From the NCBI RefSeq assembly GCF_017551775.1, contig NZ_JAFZKX010000076.1, positions 1 through 64,000 on the forward strand: 64,000 nt of DNA, given 5' to 3'. The notes under the pieces were generated by a model that had not been told where the DNA came from, searched no databases, and was given only the letters and a program-made list of their open reading frames with translations. The first letter of the stretch is position 1. Each line of letters opens with the position of its first letter. Of the stretch, positions 34,726 to 41,962 are shown piece after piece. This DNA comes from Fibrobacter sp. (GTDB lineage Bacteria; Fibrobacterota; Fibrobacteria; Fibrobacterales; Fibrobacteraceae). The translations under genes and the position numbers were made by a program.

Positions 34726-34749
34726 TGGGTACCGACTCCTATCCTATAA

Positions 34750-34833
34750 TGCCGGGGGAGGGAATCGAACCCTCACACTCTCGCGAGTACCGGATTTTGA
34801 GTCCGGCGCGTCTACCAATTTCACCACCCCGGC
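34750..34833 (-). tRNA. tRNA-Leu (anticodon CAA)
   Basis: The minus strand folds as a class II tRNA: acceptor GCCGGGG/CCCCGGC, anticodon loop CTCAAAA (anticodon CAA, codon UUG), long variable arm with ACTCGCGAGAGT, and T loop GTTCGATTC. Discriminator A; CCA is not encoded. 84 nt. Confidence 0.96.
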
Positions 34834-34844
34834 TTGGGGTAACA

Positions 34845-34852
34845 CAAATATA
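34845..34852 (-). promoter_or_regulatory. Promoter -10 box of tRNA-Leu
   Basis: TATATTTG on the minus strand, ending 11 bp before the mature tRNA 5' end. No convincing -35 sequence. Confidence 0.55.
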
Positions 34853-34896
34853 GAACAATTTTCGCTTTTTTGTAGGGAGAATTGGGCGAAAATGGC

Positions 34897-35880
34897 TTAT
34901 TTAGACGATTTTTTTAGGATGGCTCGAAATTCTACGTTGAGCGGCGCGAGTTTCTGCGCTCCGTAGTCGGTGGCCTTTTCCTTTGTCTCGAATTTTCCTG
35001 TCTGGACGAGGAATAGCGTTTTCGTTTCGCCCTGGCGTTCTTCGATGGAACCCTTGATGCCTTGCTTCTTGAGGTTGTTTACAAGGAGTTCCGCGTTGCT
35101 CCTCACGCCGAATGCGCCGAGCTGCAGGATCCAGTATTCCTGGTTGTCTTTCGAGTTTTCTGTTTTTGCAGGTTGGACCGCCGGTGCCGGTGCAGCGGGT
35201 TTTGTCGCCGCCGCGGTTGCCTGCACGGGTGCTTCGTCCGATTTTTTCGCTTCCTGAGCCGTATTTGCCTCAGGTTCCGGAACGGATTGTACCGCTTTTT
35301 CTGCGGGTGCGGAGGGCTGTTGGGCGGGTTCGACCTGCGGCGGGGGTTCGTCTAAACGCTTGCAGGTTTCGTCGAGTGTTGCGTTCTTGACTTTGGACTG
35401 AACGACTGCGCAGACTTTCTTCAGGACGACTGCCTGGTGCGGCTGGGACGTCTCGATGGCGTGTATCAGCGCTTCGGCCGCCTTCTCGTTGCGGCCCATG
35501 TACAGCTGGAACTGCGCTTTGGTCATCATCAGGTCGGCGTAAACCGCCTTCTGGGGATTCGTCTTGTTGATGAGGCTGTCGAGACGCTTGCCCGCCTTGC
35601 TGAATTCCTTTGCGGCCCCGATTTGCGAGAGCGCGAGTACGTTCCACAGGTAGCATTCCGCCCGCACGGAATCAGGTTCCTTGGGGCATGCGGCCTCGTA
35701 TGCCGCGGCGGCTTCTTTCCAGTTGCCGGCGACGTAGGCCTTTTGGGCCTTGGCCATCAGGTTTGCCGATTCCGTATCTGCGGGTGCGGATTGCGGAGCG
35801 GGCGTTGAGGACTGAGCGAATAAGTTTGTGCAGAAAAAAACGGATAAAATAACCGCAGCTGCACGGGCGTTCATGAACAT
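34897..35880 (-). CDS. SPOR-domain exported protein with TPR-like region
   Basis: The start at 35880 (MFMNARAAAVILSVFFCTNLFAQ) gives a signal peptide; a start eight codons upstream is possible. About 327 aa. Residues 30-165 look like helical repeats (KAYVAGNWKEAAAAYEAACP). A Pro/Ala/Glu linker follows (about 180-245). The C-terminal SPOR domain (about 248-325, YWILQLGAFGVRSNAELLVNNLKKQG) binds denuded glycan strands at division sites. Likely an envelope protein tied to septal murein; the partner is unknown. Confidence 0.82.
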   Translation of the reverse strand: MFMNARAAAVILSVFFCTNLFAQSSTPAPQSAPADTESANLMAKAQKAYVAGNWKEAAAAYEAACPKEPDSVRAECYLWNVLALSQIGAAKEFSKAGKRLDSLINKTNPQKAVYADLMMTKAQFQLYMGRNEKAAEALIHAIETSQPHQAVVLKKVCAVVQSKVKNATLDETCKRLDEPPPQVEPAQQPSAPAEKAVQSVPEPEANTAQEAKKSDEAPVQATAAATKPAAPAPAVQPAKTENSKDNQEYWILQLGAFGVRSNAELLVNNLKKQGIKGSIEERQGETKTLFLVQTGKFETKEKATDYGAQKLAPLNVEFRAILKKSSK

Positions 35881-35926
35881 TGTTTTTAAACCATCGTTCC
35901 TCATATCTTATCCCACGTTCCTACAT

Positions 35927-37249
35927 CTAGACCAGTTTTCCTCTAATCGTCCAACCCCTGATATCATCCAATTTAACTTTCACGTAGTCGCCCGGCTTCA
36001 CGATCTGACCTTCTTCGGGCTTGAAAACCACCTTCTTGAAGTTGTCGGTGCGGCCGCGCAGTTCCGTCTCGTCGCGCACGGAGTTCTTTTCGACCAGCAG
36101 TTCCTCGGTGCGGCCGAGCATCATCTGGTTACGCTTGAGCGTGATGGCGTTCTGCAGTTCCACGAGGCGCGTGTGGCGCTCGTTCTTTTCCTGTTCGGTG
36201 AGCGTTTCGGCTTCCTTGTACGATTCCGTGCCCTTGCGCGGGCTGTAGATGAACATGAACGCCGAGTCGAACTGGCAGGTTTCAAATGCCTTGAGGGTCG
36301 CCTCGAAATCTTCTTCCGTTTCGCCCACGAATCCGCAAATCACGTCGGTGGAAATTCCGTAGAACGGATCCTTGCTGCGCAGCTGCTCGATAATCGAGAG
36401 GTACTGCTCCATGTTGTGCTGGCGGCGCATCTTCTTGAGCATGGCGTCGGAGCCGCTCTGGATGGGGATGTGCGCGTAGTGGCAGACCTTCGGGTTGTTG
36501 AGCAATACGTCGATGAGCTCGTTCGTGTAGTGCCTCGGGTGCGGGCTCGTGAAGCGGATGCGGCGGATGCCCCCGATTTCGGAAACTTTCGTGAGGAGGT
36601 CGGCGAAGTTGCCGCCTTCCGTCTTGTAGGCGTTCACGGTTTGCCCTAACAGGGTCACTTCGGTAATGCCCTTGTCGGCGGCCTTGCGGACTTCGGCGAG
36701 CACGTCTTCCATATCGCGGTACTTTTCGGGCCCGCGCAGGTACGGCACGATGCAGTAGCTGCAGCGCTTGTTGCAACCGCGCTGGATGGCGACGAACGTG
36801 CTGAAGTCGTTCTGGAGTTTCGCGTATTCGCCGAGGTAGTTCTCGCTCAGGTCCTCGTCGATGAACATCTTGTGGTGCGTCTGGTGCAGCGGGCTATGCG
36901 CGTCGCCGAGCAGCAGTTCCGGAATTTTCTTGTACTGGTCCGGGCCCACGATGTAGCTCACGTTCGGGAGGCGCTTGAGCAGTTCCGGCCCGCGGTTTTT
37001 CGCCATGCAGCCGCACACGACGACTTTCACGTCGGGATTCTTCTTGTTCAGGTACTTGAGCTTGCTGATGTTGGCGATGGCGGTTTCCTCGGCCTTTTCG
37101 CGCACGCTGCAGGTATTCACGATGATGAAGTCGGCATCTTCTTGATTGCTGGTTTCAACGCAACCGCTCATGTCGAGTTCCTGGGCGATCATCGCCGAGT
37201 CGTACTCGTTCATCTGGCAGCCGTAAGTGGCCAAGTGGTATTTCTTCAT
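35927..37249 (-). CDS. miaB: tRNA-2-methylthio-N6-dimethylallyladenosine synthase
   Basis: 440 aa, full length. The N-terminal MTTase domain carries cluster ligands in YGCQMNEYDS, VNTCSVREKAE and VVCGCMAKN. The radical SAM core has GCNKRCSYCIVPYLRG. The C-terminal TRAM domain (about 375-440) ends in KVKLDDIRGWTIRGKLV. It methylthiolates i6A37 in tRNAs reading UNN codons. The ATG at 37249 is preferred over a GTG two codons upstream. The promoter is shared back-to-back with the gene at 37291. Confidence 0.96.
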   Translation of the reverse strand: MKKYHLATYGCQMNEYDSAMIAQELDMSGCVETSNQEDADFIIVNTCSVREKAEETAIANISKLKYLNKKNPDVKVVVCGCMAKNRGPELLKRLPNVSYIVGPDQYKKIPELLLGDAHSPLHQTHHKMFIDEDLSENYLGEYAKLQNDFSTFVAIQRGCNKRCSYCIVPYLRGPEKYRDMEDVLAEVRKAADKGITEVTLLGQTVNAYKTEGGNFADLLTKVSEIGGIRRIRFTSPHPRHYTNELIDVLLNNPKVCHYAHIPIQSGSDAMLKKMRRQHNMEQYLSIIEQLRSKDPFYGISTDVICGFVGETEEDFEATLKAFETCQFDSAFMFIYSPRKGTESYKEAETLTEQEKNERHTRLVELQNAITLKRNQMMLGRTEELLVEKNSVRDETELRGRTDNFKKVVFKPEEGQIVKPGDYVKVKLDDIRGWTIRGKLV

Positions 37250-37255
37250 ATCCAC

Positions 37256-37272
37256 AAATTTAGTAAATTTGA
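37256..37272. promoter_or_regulatory. Divergent pair of TAAATTTG boxes
   Basis: TAAATTTG on the minus strand (37263-37256) faces miaB, and TAAATTTG on the plus strand (37265-37272) faces the gene at 37291, one base apart. Both fit the -10 consensus seen elsewhere in the window. The two polymerase sites would compete. Confidence 0.5.
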
Positions 37273-37290
37273 CGGCATAGAAGGTTGTTT

Positions 37291-38331
37291 ATGATTTGTC
37301 CTAAGTGCGGTGATAAGTACGAAGATGATATGCCTCGTTGCCTGTGGTGCAATGCGCCGAACCCGAAGTATGGCCTCATTGAAGAAGTTGAGCGTAAAGT
37401 AGGATCTGTCCAGAAACGAAATCAGGGCGATATAAATGGTTTCGATTTTCTCGAAAAATCCGATGAGGTGGACTTTGCTCAAAGAACGAGTGACTTTGTT
37501 GAGTTTAAAATTTCAAAGACTGAACTTGCAAAAAGTGCATTTGGGCTCTTCCTTTATTTTGGACTGTTCTTGTTCTTTGTAGTGGCGCTGTTTTTTATTG
37601 AAGAAATGAAACCCTTATGGCCTGTCTGGTTATTAGGGAGTATTGTCTTTGCGGTTTGTTTTTTCTTTGTGTCAAAAACGATCTTTGCTATAAAATGGTA
37701 TAAGGATAAATTTATTTTAAAAACGTTCTATGGGGAAACGGAGTTCCCATTTGATAAATCGGTGTTTGGCGGGTTCGATTCCTCTGACGACGATGGTTTT
37801 AACGTTATCCTGAAAAAGGGACGACGGGTTATAGTTATTCGTGAAAAGGCTTTCCCGGAAGTTTCAAGGATGTTATGCAAGATCTACGATGAGTTGAATC
37901 CGAAAGACATTGTTCAGGGTGGAAACGGCTCTGTTTATGCGGTATTCAAGCCGCTGAAACGCCCCGTCGGCATGGTTTGGTATGTCGTAGCCTTTCTTTT
38001 TAACGTGCTGATAGCCATTGACAATGTTCTTGTTTCGGATACGGGCAAGGCCGCTTTTGCTGGTGTTTTTGCCGCCGTAATCGTTGGCTATGCTTTTTAT
38101 CATTTGAGGGATGTTTTTGAGATAAGGTGGTACAAGGACAGGTTTGTGCTTTTCACACGTTTCGGGGAAAAGTCGTTTTCGTTCGACAGGTCTGAACTGC
38201 ATAAGACAAAACGCGATGAAAGAGGCGCTCGCCTGTTTATTTTCAAAAATGGCTGGAAGTCTTTTATTGTTGACGAACGCATTTTCCCCGAAGTGGCGGG
38301 AATGATGAAGAACCTTTACGGTGTTGAGTAG
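37291..38331 (+). CDS. Zinc-ribbon membrane protein with duplicated domain
   Basis: 346 aa. A zinc ribbon at the N terminus (CPKCGDKYEDDMPRCLWC, residues 3-20) is followed by two copies of one module: a pair of membrane helices, then a soluble domain. Copy one has KWYKDKFILKTFYGETEFPFD and ends in FPEVSRMLCKIYDEL. Copy two has RWYKDRFVLFTRFGEKSFSFD and ends in FPEVAGMMKNLYGVE. The soluble parts resemble PH-like domains of small bacterial membrane proteins, but I cannot assign a family. AT-richer than its neighbours. Followed by a short membrane-protein gene. Confidence 0.65.
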   Translation: MICPKCGDKYEDDMPRCLWCNAPNPKYGLIEEVERKVGSVQKRNQGDINGFDFLEKSDEVDFAQRTSDFVEFKISKTELAKSAFGLFLYFGLFLFFVVALFFIEEMKPLWPVWLLGSIVFAVCFFFVSKTIFAIKWYKDKFILKTFYGETEFPFDKSVFGGFDSSDDDGFNVILKKGRRVIVIREKAFPEVSRMLCKIYDELNPKDIVQGGNGSVYAVFKPLKRPVGMVWYVVAFLFNVLIAIDNVLVSDTGKAAFAGVFAAVIVGYAFYHLRDVFEIRWYKDRFVLFTRFGEKSFSFDRSELHKTKRDERGARLFIFKNGWKSFIVDERIFPEVAGMMKNLYGVE

Positions 38332-38338
38332 TCCTGCG

Positions 38339-38533
38339 ATGTCCCTTTTGCTTGCCCTTCTGTTCCTTGCCCTGTTCATAAGCGCGATTGTCCGCGGGAG
38401 TTTCTCGTACGGCAAGGCGGACTACGATTTTCATGAACATCCGGTGCAGTTCGTAATCGTACTGGTGTTCATTCTGGGCGTCTCGGCCCTGTGCTTTTAT
38501 AGATTCCTCGTCGAGATGGAAATTATCCGCTAA
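38339..38533 (+). CDS. Small two-helix membrane protein
   Basis: The ATG at 38339 gives 64 aa with two hydrophobic helices (about 3-19 and 38-56) joined by a polar loop (GSFSYGKADYDFHEHP). It starts 7 bp after the zinc-ribbon protein. The function is unknown. The coding assignment rests on good spacing and hydrophobic pattern. Confidence 0.5.
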   Translation: MSLLLALLFLALFISAIVRGSFSYGKADYDFHEHPVQFVIVLVFILGVSALCFYRFLVEMEIIR

Positions 38534-38538
38534 ATTTC

Positions 38539-38546
38539 TACATTTG
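38539..38546 (+). promoter_or_regulatory. Promoter -10 box (TACATTTG) of the phosphatase gene
   Basis: TACATTTG ends 7 bp before the ATG at 38554. A start about 7 nt after the hexamer would leave only 2-3 leader bases, a nearly leaderless mRNA. Confidence 0.45.
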
Positions 38547-38553
38547 GCGCGCT

Positions 38554-39246
38554 ATGCTCCACAAGAAATCCCTTATCGTATTTGACTTGGACGGGACGCT
38601 GTTCAACACGCTCGGTGATTTGTCCGTGGCGGTGAATTATGCGCTGCGCCATTTCGGGCTCCCGGAACACGAAGAACAGCGTGTGCGCACTTTTATCGGG
38701 AACGGAACGCTGAAGCTTATCGAACGGAGCATGGGGGAGGCGGCTCTCCCCGAGAACATGGCCCGCACGGGAATCACGGTGGAGGCGGTTCACAAGGTCT
38801 ATTCCCAATTTTATTGGGAGCATTGCACGGAGCGCACGCTCCCGAATCCGGGTGTCGTGGAATTTTTGCGCAAGGCTCCAGCCCGCATTGCCATGCTCAC
38901 GAACAAGCCGGAACTGCCCGCCTTGAAAATTTTGGAGCATTTCGGGATTCGCGATAGCGTCGAATTCATGCTTTGCGGGGACACTACGCCCGAACGCAAG
39001 CCCAACCCCGCGGGACTCCTGAAGATTATCGAAATGGCGGGCGAAACCCGTGAAAATACCGTCATGGTGGGGGATGACCAGCCCGATATCCTTGCGGCGC
39101 GCGCTGCCGGCGTCGATTGCGTTACGCTCTTTTGCGGTTTTGGAAAGCCGGAGAACCTCTCCCCGCTGAATCCCGAGAACGTGGTCCATAGCTATGCCGA
39201 AATGTGCGACTTGCTGATGCGGGTTTCGGTAACTCCAAATTCCTGA
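38554..39246 (+). CDS. HAD-family phosphatase, phosphoglycolate phosphatase-like
   Basis: 230 aa with all HAD motifs: FDLDGTLFNT (motif I, residues 10-19), LTNKPE (motif II), the motif III Lys in ERKPNPAGL, and GDDQPDILAARAAG (motif IV). The helical cap between motifs I and II is of the Gph/beta-phosphoglucomutase type. Likely phosphoglycolate phosphatase, but related enzymes such as PpaX cannot be excluded. It has no clear ribosome site, fitting the very short predicted leader. Confidence 0.85.
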   Translation: MLHKKSLIVFDLDGTLFNTLGDLSVAVNYALRHFGLPEHEEQRVRTFIGNGTLKLIERSMGEAALPENMARTGITVEAVHKVYSQFYWEHCTERTLPNPGVVEFLRKAPARIAMLTNKPELPALKILEHFGIRDSVEFMLCGDTTPERKPNPAGLLKIIEMAGETRENTVMVGDDQPDILAARAAGVDCVTLFCGFGKPENLSPLNPENVVHSYAEMCDLLMRVSVTPNS

Positions 39247-39266
39247 AAAATTTCTATTTTAAGGAC

Positions 39267-39998
39267 ATGATTTCAAAAATTTTCACACCTGTTTTTGCTG
39301 TTGCTTTTGCTGCGTCGGCCGCCATTGCTGCCGACGACATCCGTTTTGTCCCGGATCCGTACCCGATTGGTTATGCCGACCAGGGCGATGTCAAGCATAT
39401 CGTAATCAAGGGGGCGAATGTCACTGCGAAAGAAATTACGCTTGAAAACGTGATAGGGCAGGGCATAGGCTTGTCCAACTTCAAGTATCCGACGAAAATT
39501 GCCCCGAATTCTGCCGTTACCATTGAATTCGATATGGATTTTGCCGGCATGGAAGGCAAGATTAACCCTGTTGTGGTGCTGGTGGGCAACGATGGCACGC
39601 CTTATCCGGCGACGCTCGACGGTTTTGTGAAGGCGCCGATATTCTTCGGCGAGAAACTCTTCGATGCAGGCTTCTACAAGGCGGGCGAAAAGCGTGAATG
39701 GACGTTCTACGTGTGGGAGACCGACAAGAAGGCACGCCCCGATCTCACGCTCTCTCCGGAATCCGCCAAGCAGTTCTCCATCAAGACGAAGAACGTTATG
39801 CTGAATGTGGACAAGCTCGACCAGATTAAGGAAGGCGGCAAGGTGCCTGGAGTGAAGGTTACGCTTTCGACGAAGGGCCTTTCTCGCGAGGGTTGGGAAC
39901 TCAAGCAGAAGAGCATTCGCAAAATCGTTTCGTTCAAGAGTAAAAAGTACCCGAAGGCAACCCCCGAGGTGCTGGTCGTCGGCTACTGGAACGAGTAG
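39267..39998 (+). CDS. Exported Ig-like (DUF1573-like) protein
   Basis: The start at 39267 gives a signal peptide (MISKIFTPVFAVAFAASAAIAA). The 243-aa protein has a beta-sandwich of the kind in DUF1573 proteins (HIVIKGANVTAKEITLENV, then APNSAVTIEFDMDFAGMEGKI). A second domain follows (about 105-243) that I do not recognise. Cell-surface or periplasmic role, details unknown. A perfect terminator hairpin follows. Confidence 0.6.
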   Translation: MISKIFTPVFAVAFAASAAIAADDIRFVPDPYPIGYADQGDVKHIVIKGANVTAKEITLENVIGQGIGLSNFKYPTKIAPNSAVTIEFDMDFAGMEGKINPVVVLVGNDGTPYPATLDGFVKAPIFFGEKLFDAGFYKAGEKREWTFYVWETDKKARPDLTLSPESAKQFSIKTKNVMLNVDKLDQIKEGGKVPGVKVTLSTKGLSREGWELKQKSIRKIVSFKSKKYPKATPEVLVVGYWNE

Positions 39999-40012
39999 TC
40001 CGGTCTCGAACT

Positions 40013-40040
40013 TCCCGAAAAAAATTGTTTTTTCGGGATT
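40013..40040 (+). terminator. Terminator with perfect 11-bp stem
   Basis: TCCCGAAAAAA (40013-40023) pairs perfectly with TTTTTTCGGGA (40028-40038) around ATTG. The 3' arm holds the T-run. It ends the gene finishing at 39998. Confidence 0.8.
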
Positions 40041-40045
40041 TTACC

Positions 40046-40076
40046 TTGAAAAAAGCCCCGAGTTTAACTAACTTTG
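40046..40076 (+). promoter_or_regulatory. Promoter of tRNA-Pro
   Basis: TTGAAA (40046-40051), 17-bp spacer, TAACTTTG (40069-40076), ending 21 bp before the tRNA. Best spaced example in this window. Confidence 0.7.
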
Positions 40077-40097
40077 GCATACTCTTACGAAAAACCT

Positions 40098-40171
40098 CGG
40101 GATGTAGCTCAGCCTGGTAGAGCGCTTGAATGGGGTTCAAGAGGTCGCTGATTCGAATTCAGTCATCCCGA
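40098..40171 (+). tRNA. tRNA-Pro (anticodon GGG)
   Basis: Acceptor CGGGATG/CATCCCG, D arm GCTCAGCCTGGTAGAGC, anticodon loop ATGGGGT (anticodon GGG, codons CCC/CCU), T loop ATTCGAATT. Starts with C as tRNA-Pro usually does. 74 nt, CCA not encoded. Confidence 0.95.
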
Positions 40172-40178
40172 TAAAAAA

Positions 40179-40202
40179 GTCCGCCATACGGCGGGCTTTT
40201 TT
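40179..40202. terminator. Bidirectional terminator after tRNA-Pro
   Basis: GTCCGCC (40179-40185) and GGCGGGC (40190-40196) around ATAC, T-run right and A-run left. It serves tRNA-Pro and the minus-strand cyclase gene ending at 40226. Confidence 0.88.
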
Positions 40203-40225
40203 GTATTTGCAATTTTCTTGAAGCG

Positions 40226-41953
40226 CTATTGGTTCTTCGCGGCCCGTTCGAGTTCGGCCGCCTTGTAGTCTTCTTCAGTGGTACGCGCGGGGTCCCAGAC
40301 GACGACCTTGTTTCGTCCGCTTTCCTTGCCCTCGTACAGGGCACGGTCCGCCATCTGGATGCTCCTGTCCACTCCGAGGGCGCTGTCGTATAGCGCGACG
40401 CCCAGCGTGATGGTCGCCTTGATGGAAAGCTTGCCGTAGGAGACGGTCGTCTCTTCGATGGTCTTGCGGAAGCGTTCTGCGACGGTCTTCGCGCCAATGA
40501 GGTCCGTTTCGGGGAGGAGCGTGAGGAATTCCTCGCCGCCGTACCTGGCGAGCACGTCGTACTTGCGCAGCAGGTTGCGGATGGTGCCGGAGACCTGCTT
40601 GAGCACTTCGTCGCCGCAGGCGTGCCCGTAGGTGTCGTTCACGTTCTTGAAGTGGTCGATGTCGATGAATATGAAGCAGAGCGGCTTCCTGGTGCGTGCT
40701 ATGCGCTGGATCTCGTTGTCGATGGTACGCAGCATGTCGCGGCGGTTGGGGAGCCCCGTGAGTTCGTCGGTCCTCGAAATCAGGTCGAGCTTCTTGTTCG
40801 CTTCCTCGAGTTCCTTCGTCCGTTCCCGCACTTCCTGTTCCAGCATCTCGCGATGAGCGTTGAGTTCCGCAATCTGTCGCTTGATGGTCCCGTGCATGAT
40901 GTTGAAGTGCTTCGCCAGGATGCCGATTTCGTCTTGCCTCTTGCCGAAGTCGATGTCTTCTGCCTCGATGTCGCCTTCGGAAATCTTGATGGTGTGGACG
41001 ATGAGCTTGGTCATGGGGAGCACGAGCTTGCGGTAGAACCAGACAGAAACGAGAAGTATCGCGATGAGGGCCGTGACGAGCATGACCTTGCTCACGAGCA
41101 GGAGTGAGGAAATCTGCTCGTCTATTTCTTCCTTGGGTTGCAGTGAGAGCAGGCCGATGTCGTAGATGGTATCGTAAACGTAGTTGGCGAGGTATTCCTG
41201 ACCATCGGTGAGTGTGAAGAACCTGATTTTCTTGATTTCTTCGCTTTTCGGATTGAAGTTCTTCACGCCGAGTTCCGAAATCTTGTGATTGTCGGCGAGC
41301 CACTTCTCGAGGTCGGGGTGGTAGATGATTTCGCCTTCGGAGTTGATGGCGATGTAGTAGCCCTTCTTGCCGACCTTGCTGTCGGAGAGGATTTTCCAGA
41401 GCCTCTGCGCGGAGAAACTGGCGACAAGGCTTCCGTTTCCCTTGGCGTTGTCGGCGACGACTGTGGCGAACGCGCGCTTGGGCCGCATGTTGTCGGGGTC
41501 GCGGTACCATCCCGAGATGTAGGGCCTGTGCGGAGTGATTTTCGTAAAGTCGATGGGATACTTGGTCGCCGTCGAGACGATCATGGTGTTGTCGCAGATG
41601 AGGCTGTCGTTGCGGTCGAAGAGGGAAATCTTTTCGCCCGAGATGAACAGCGGGGAGATGTTGTAGCTCTTCAGGTAGCCGGCCGCGATGGCCGGGTCCA
41701 TGCTCTTGATTTCGGATGTCTTCGCGAGCAGGGTGAGCTGGTTGCCGAACTGCTGCATCTCGTTGTGGAGGGCCGTGGACATCTGCTGCAGGTGGACCTT
41801 GTTGGCCTCGAAGGTCGATACGAGGTTCATCTGCGTATGGCGGTTCACGAAGTAGTACATGCCACCGATGGTGACGGCGGTCAGCGCACATAACAGTAGC
41901 AGGAGGCTCCTGACTATTATACTCTTGGAAAGCTTTAGGACTTTGTTGCTCAT
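40226..41953 (-). CDS. Membrane diguanylate cyclase with periplasmic sensor, HAMP and GGDEF
   Basis: 575 aa. Helix one (about 14-34), a periplasmic sensor of CACHE type (about 35-285), helix two (about 290-312), a HAMP domain and coiled coil (about 315-390), then the GGDEF domain. The active site is GGEEF (about 472-476), a functional variant. The inhibitory RxxD site is present as RKYD five residues upstream. So it should make c-di-GMP with product inhibition. It begins 9 bp after a tethered solute-binding protein on the same strand, suggesting ligand-controlled c-di-GMP signalling. Confidence 0.9.
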   Translation of the reverse strand: MSNKVLKLSKSIIVRSLLLLLCALTAVTIGGMYYFVNRHTQMNLVSTFEANKVHLQQMSTALHNEMQQFGNQLTLLAKTSEIKSMDPAIAAGYLKSYNISPLFISGEKISLFDRNDSLICDNTMIVSTATKYPIDFTKITPHRPYISGWYRDPDNMRPKRAFATVVADNAKGNGSLVASFSAQRLWKILSDSKVGKKGYYIAINSEGEIIYHPDLEKWLADNHKISELGVKNFNPKSEEIKKIRFFTLTDGQEYLANYVYDTIYDIGLLSLQPKEEIDEQISSLLLVSKVMLVTALIAILLVSVWFYRKLVLPMTKLIVHTIKISEGDIEAEDIDFGKRQDEIGILAKHFNIMHGTIKRQIAELNAHREMLEQEVRERTKELEEANKKLDLISRTDELTGLPNRRDMLRTIDNEIQRIARTRKPLCFIFIDIDHFKNVNDTYGHACGDEVLKQVSGTIRNLLRKYDVLARYGGEEFLTLLPETDLIGAKTVAERFRKTIEETTVSYGKLSIKATITLGVALYDSALGVDRSIQMADRALYEGKESGRNKVVVWDPARTTEEDYKAAELERAAKNQ

Positions 41954-41962
41954 AGCTCTAGC

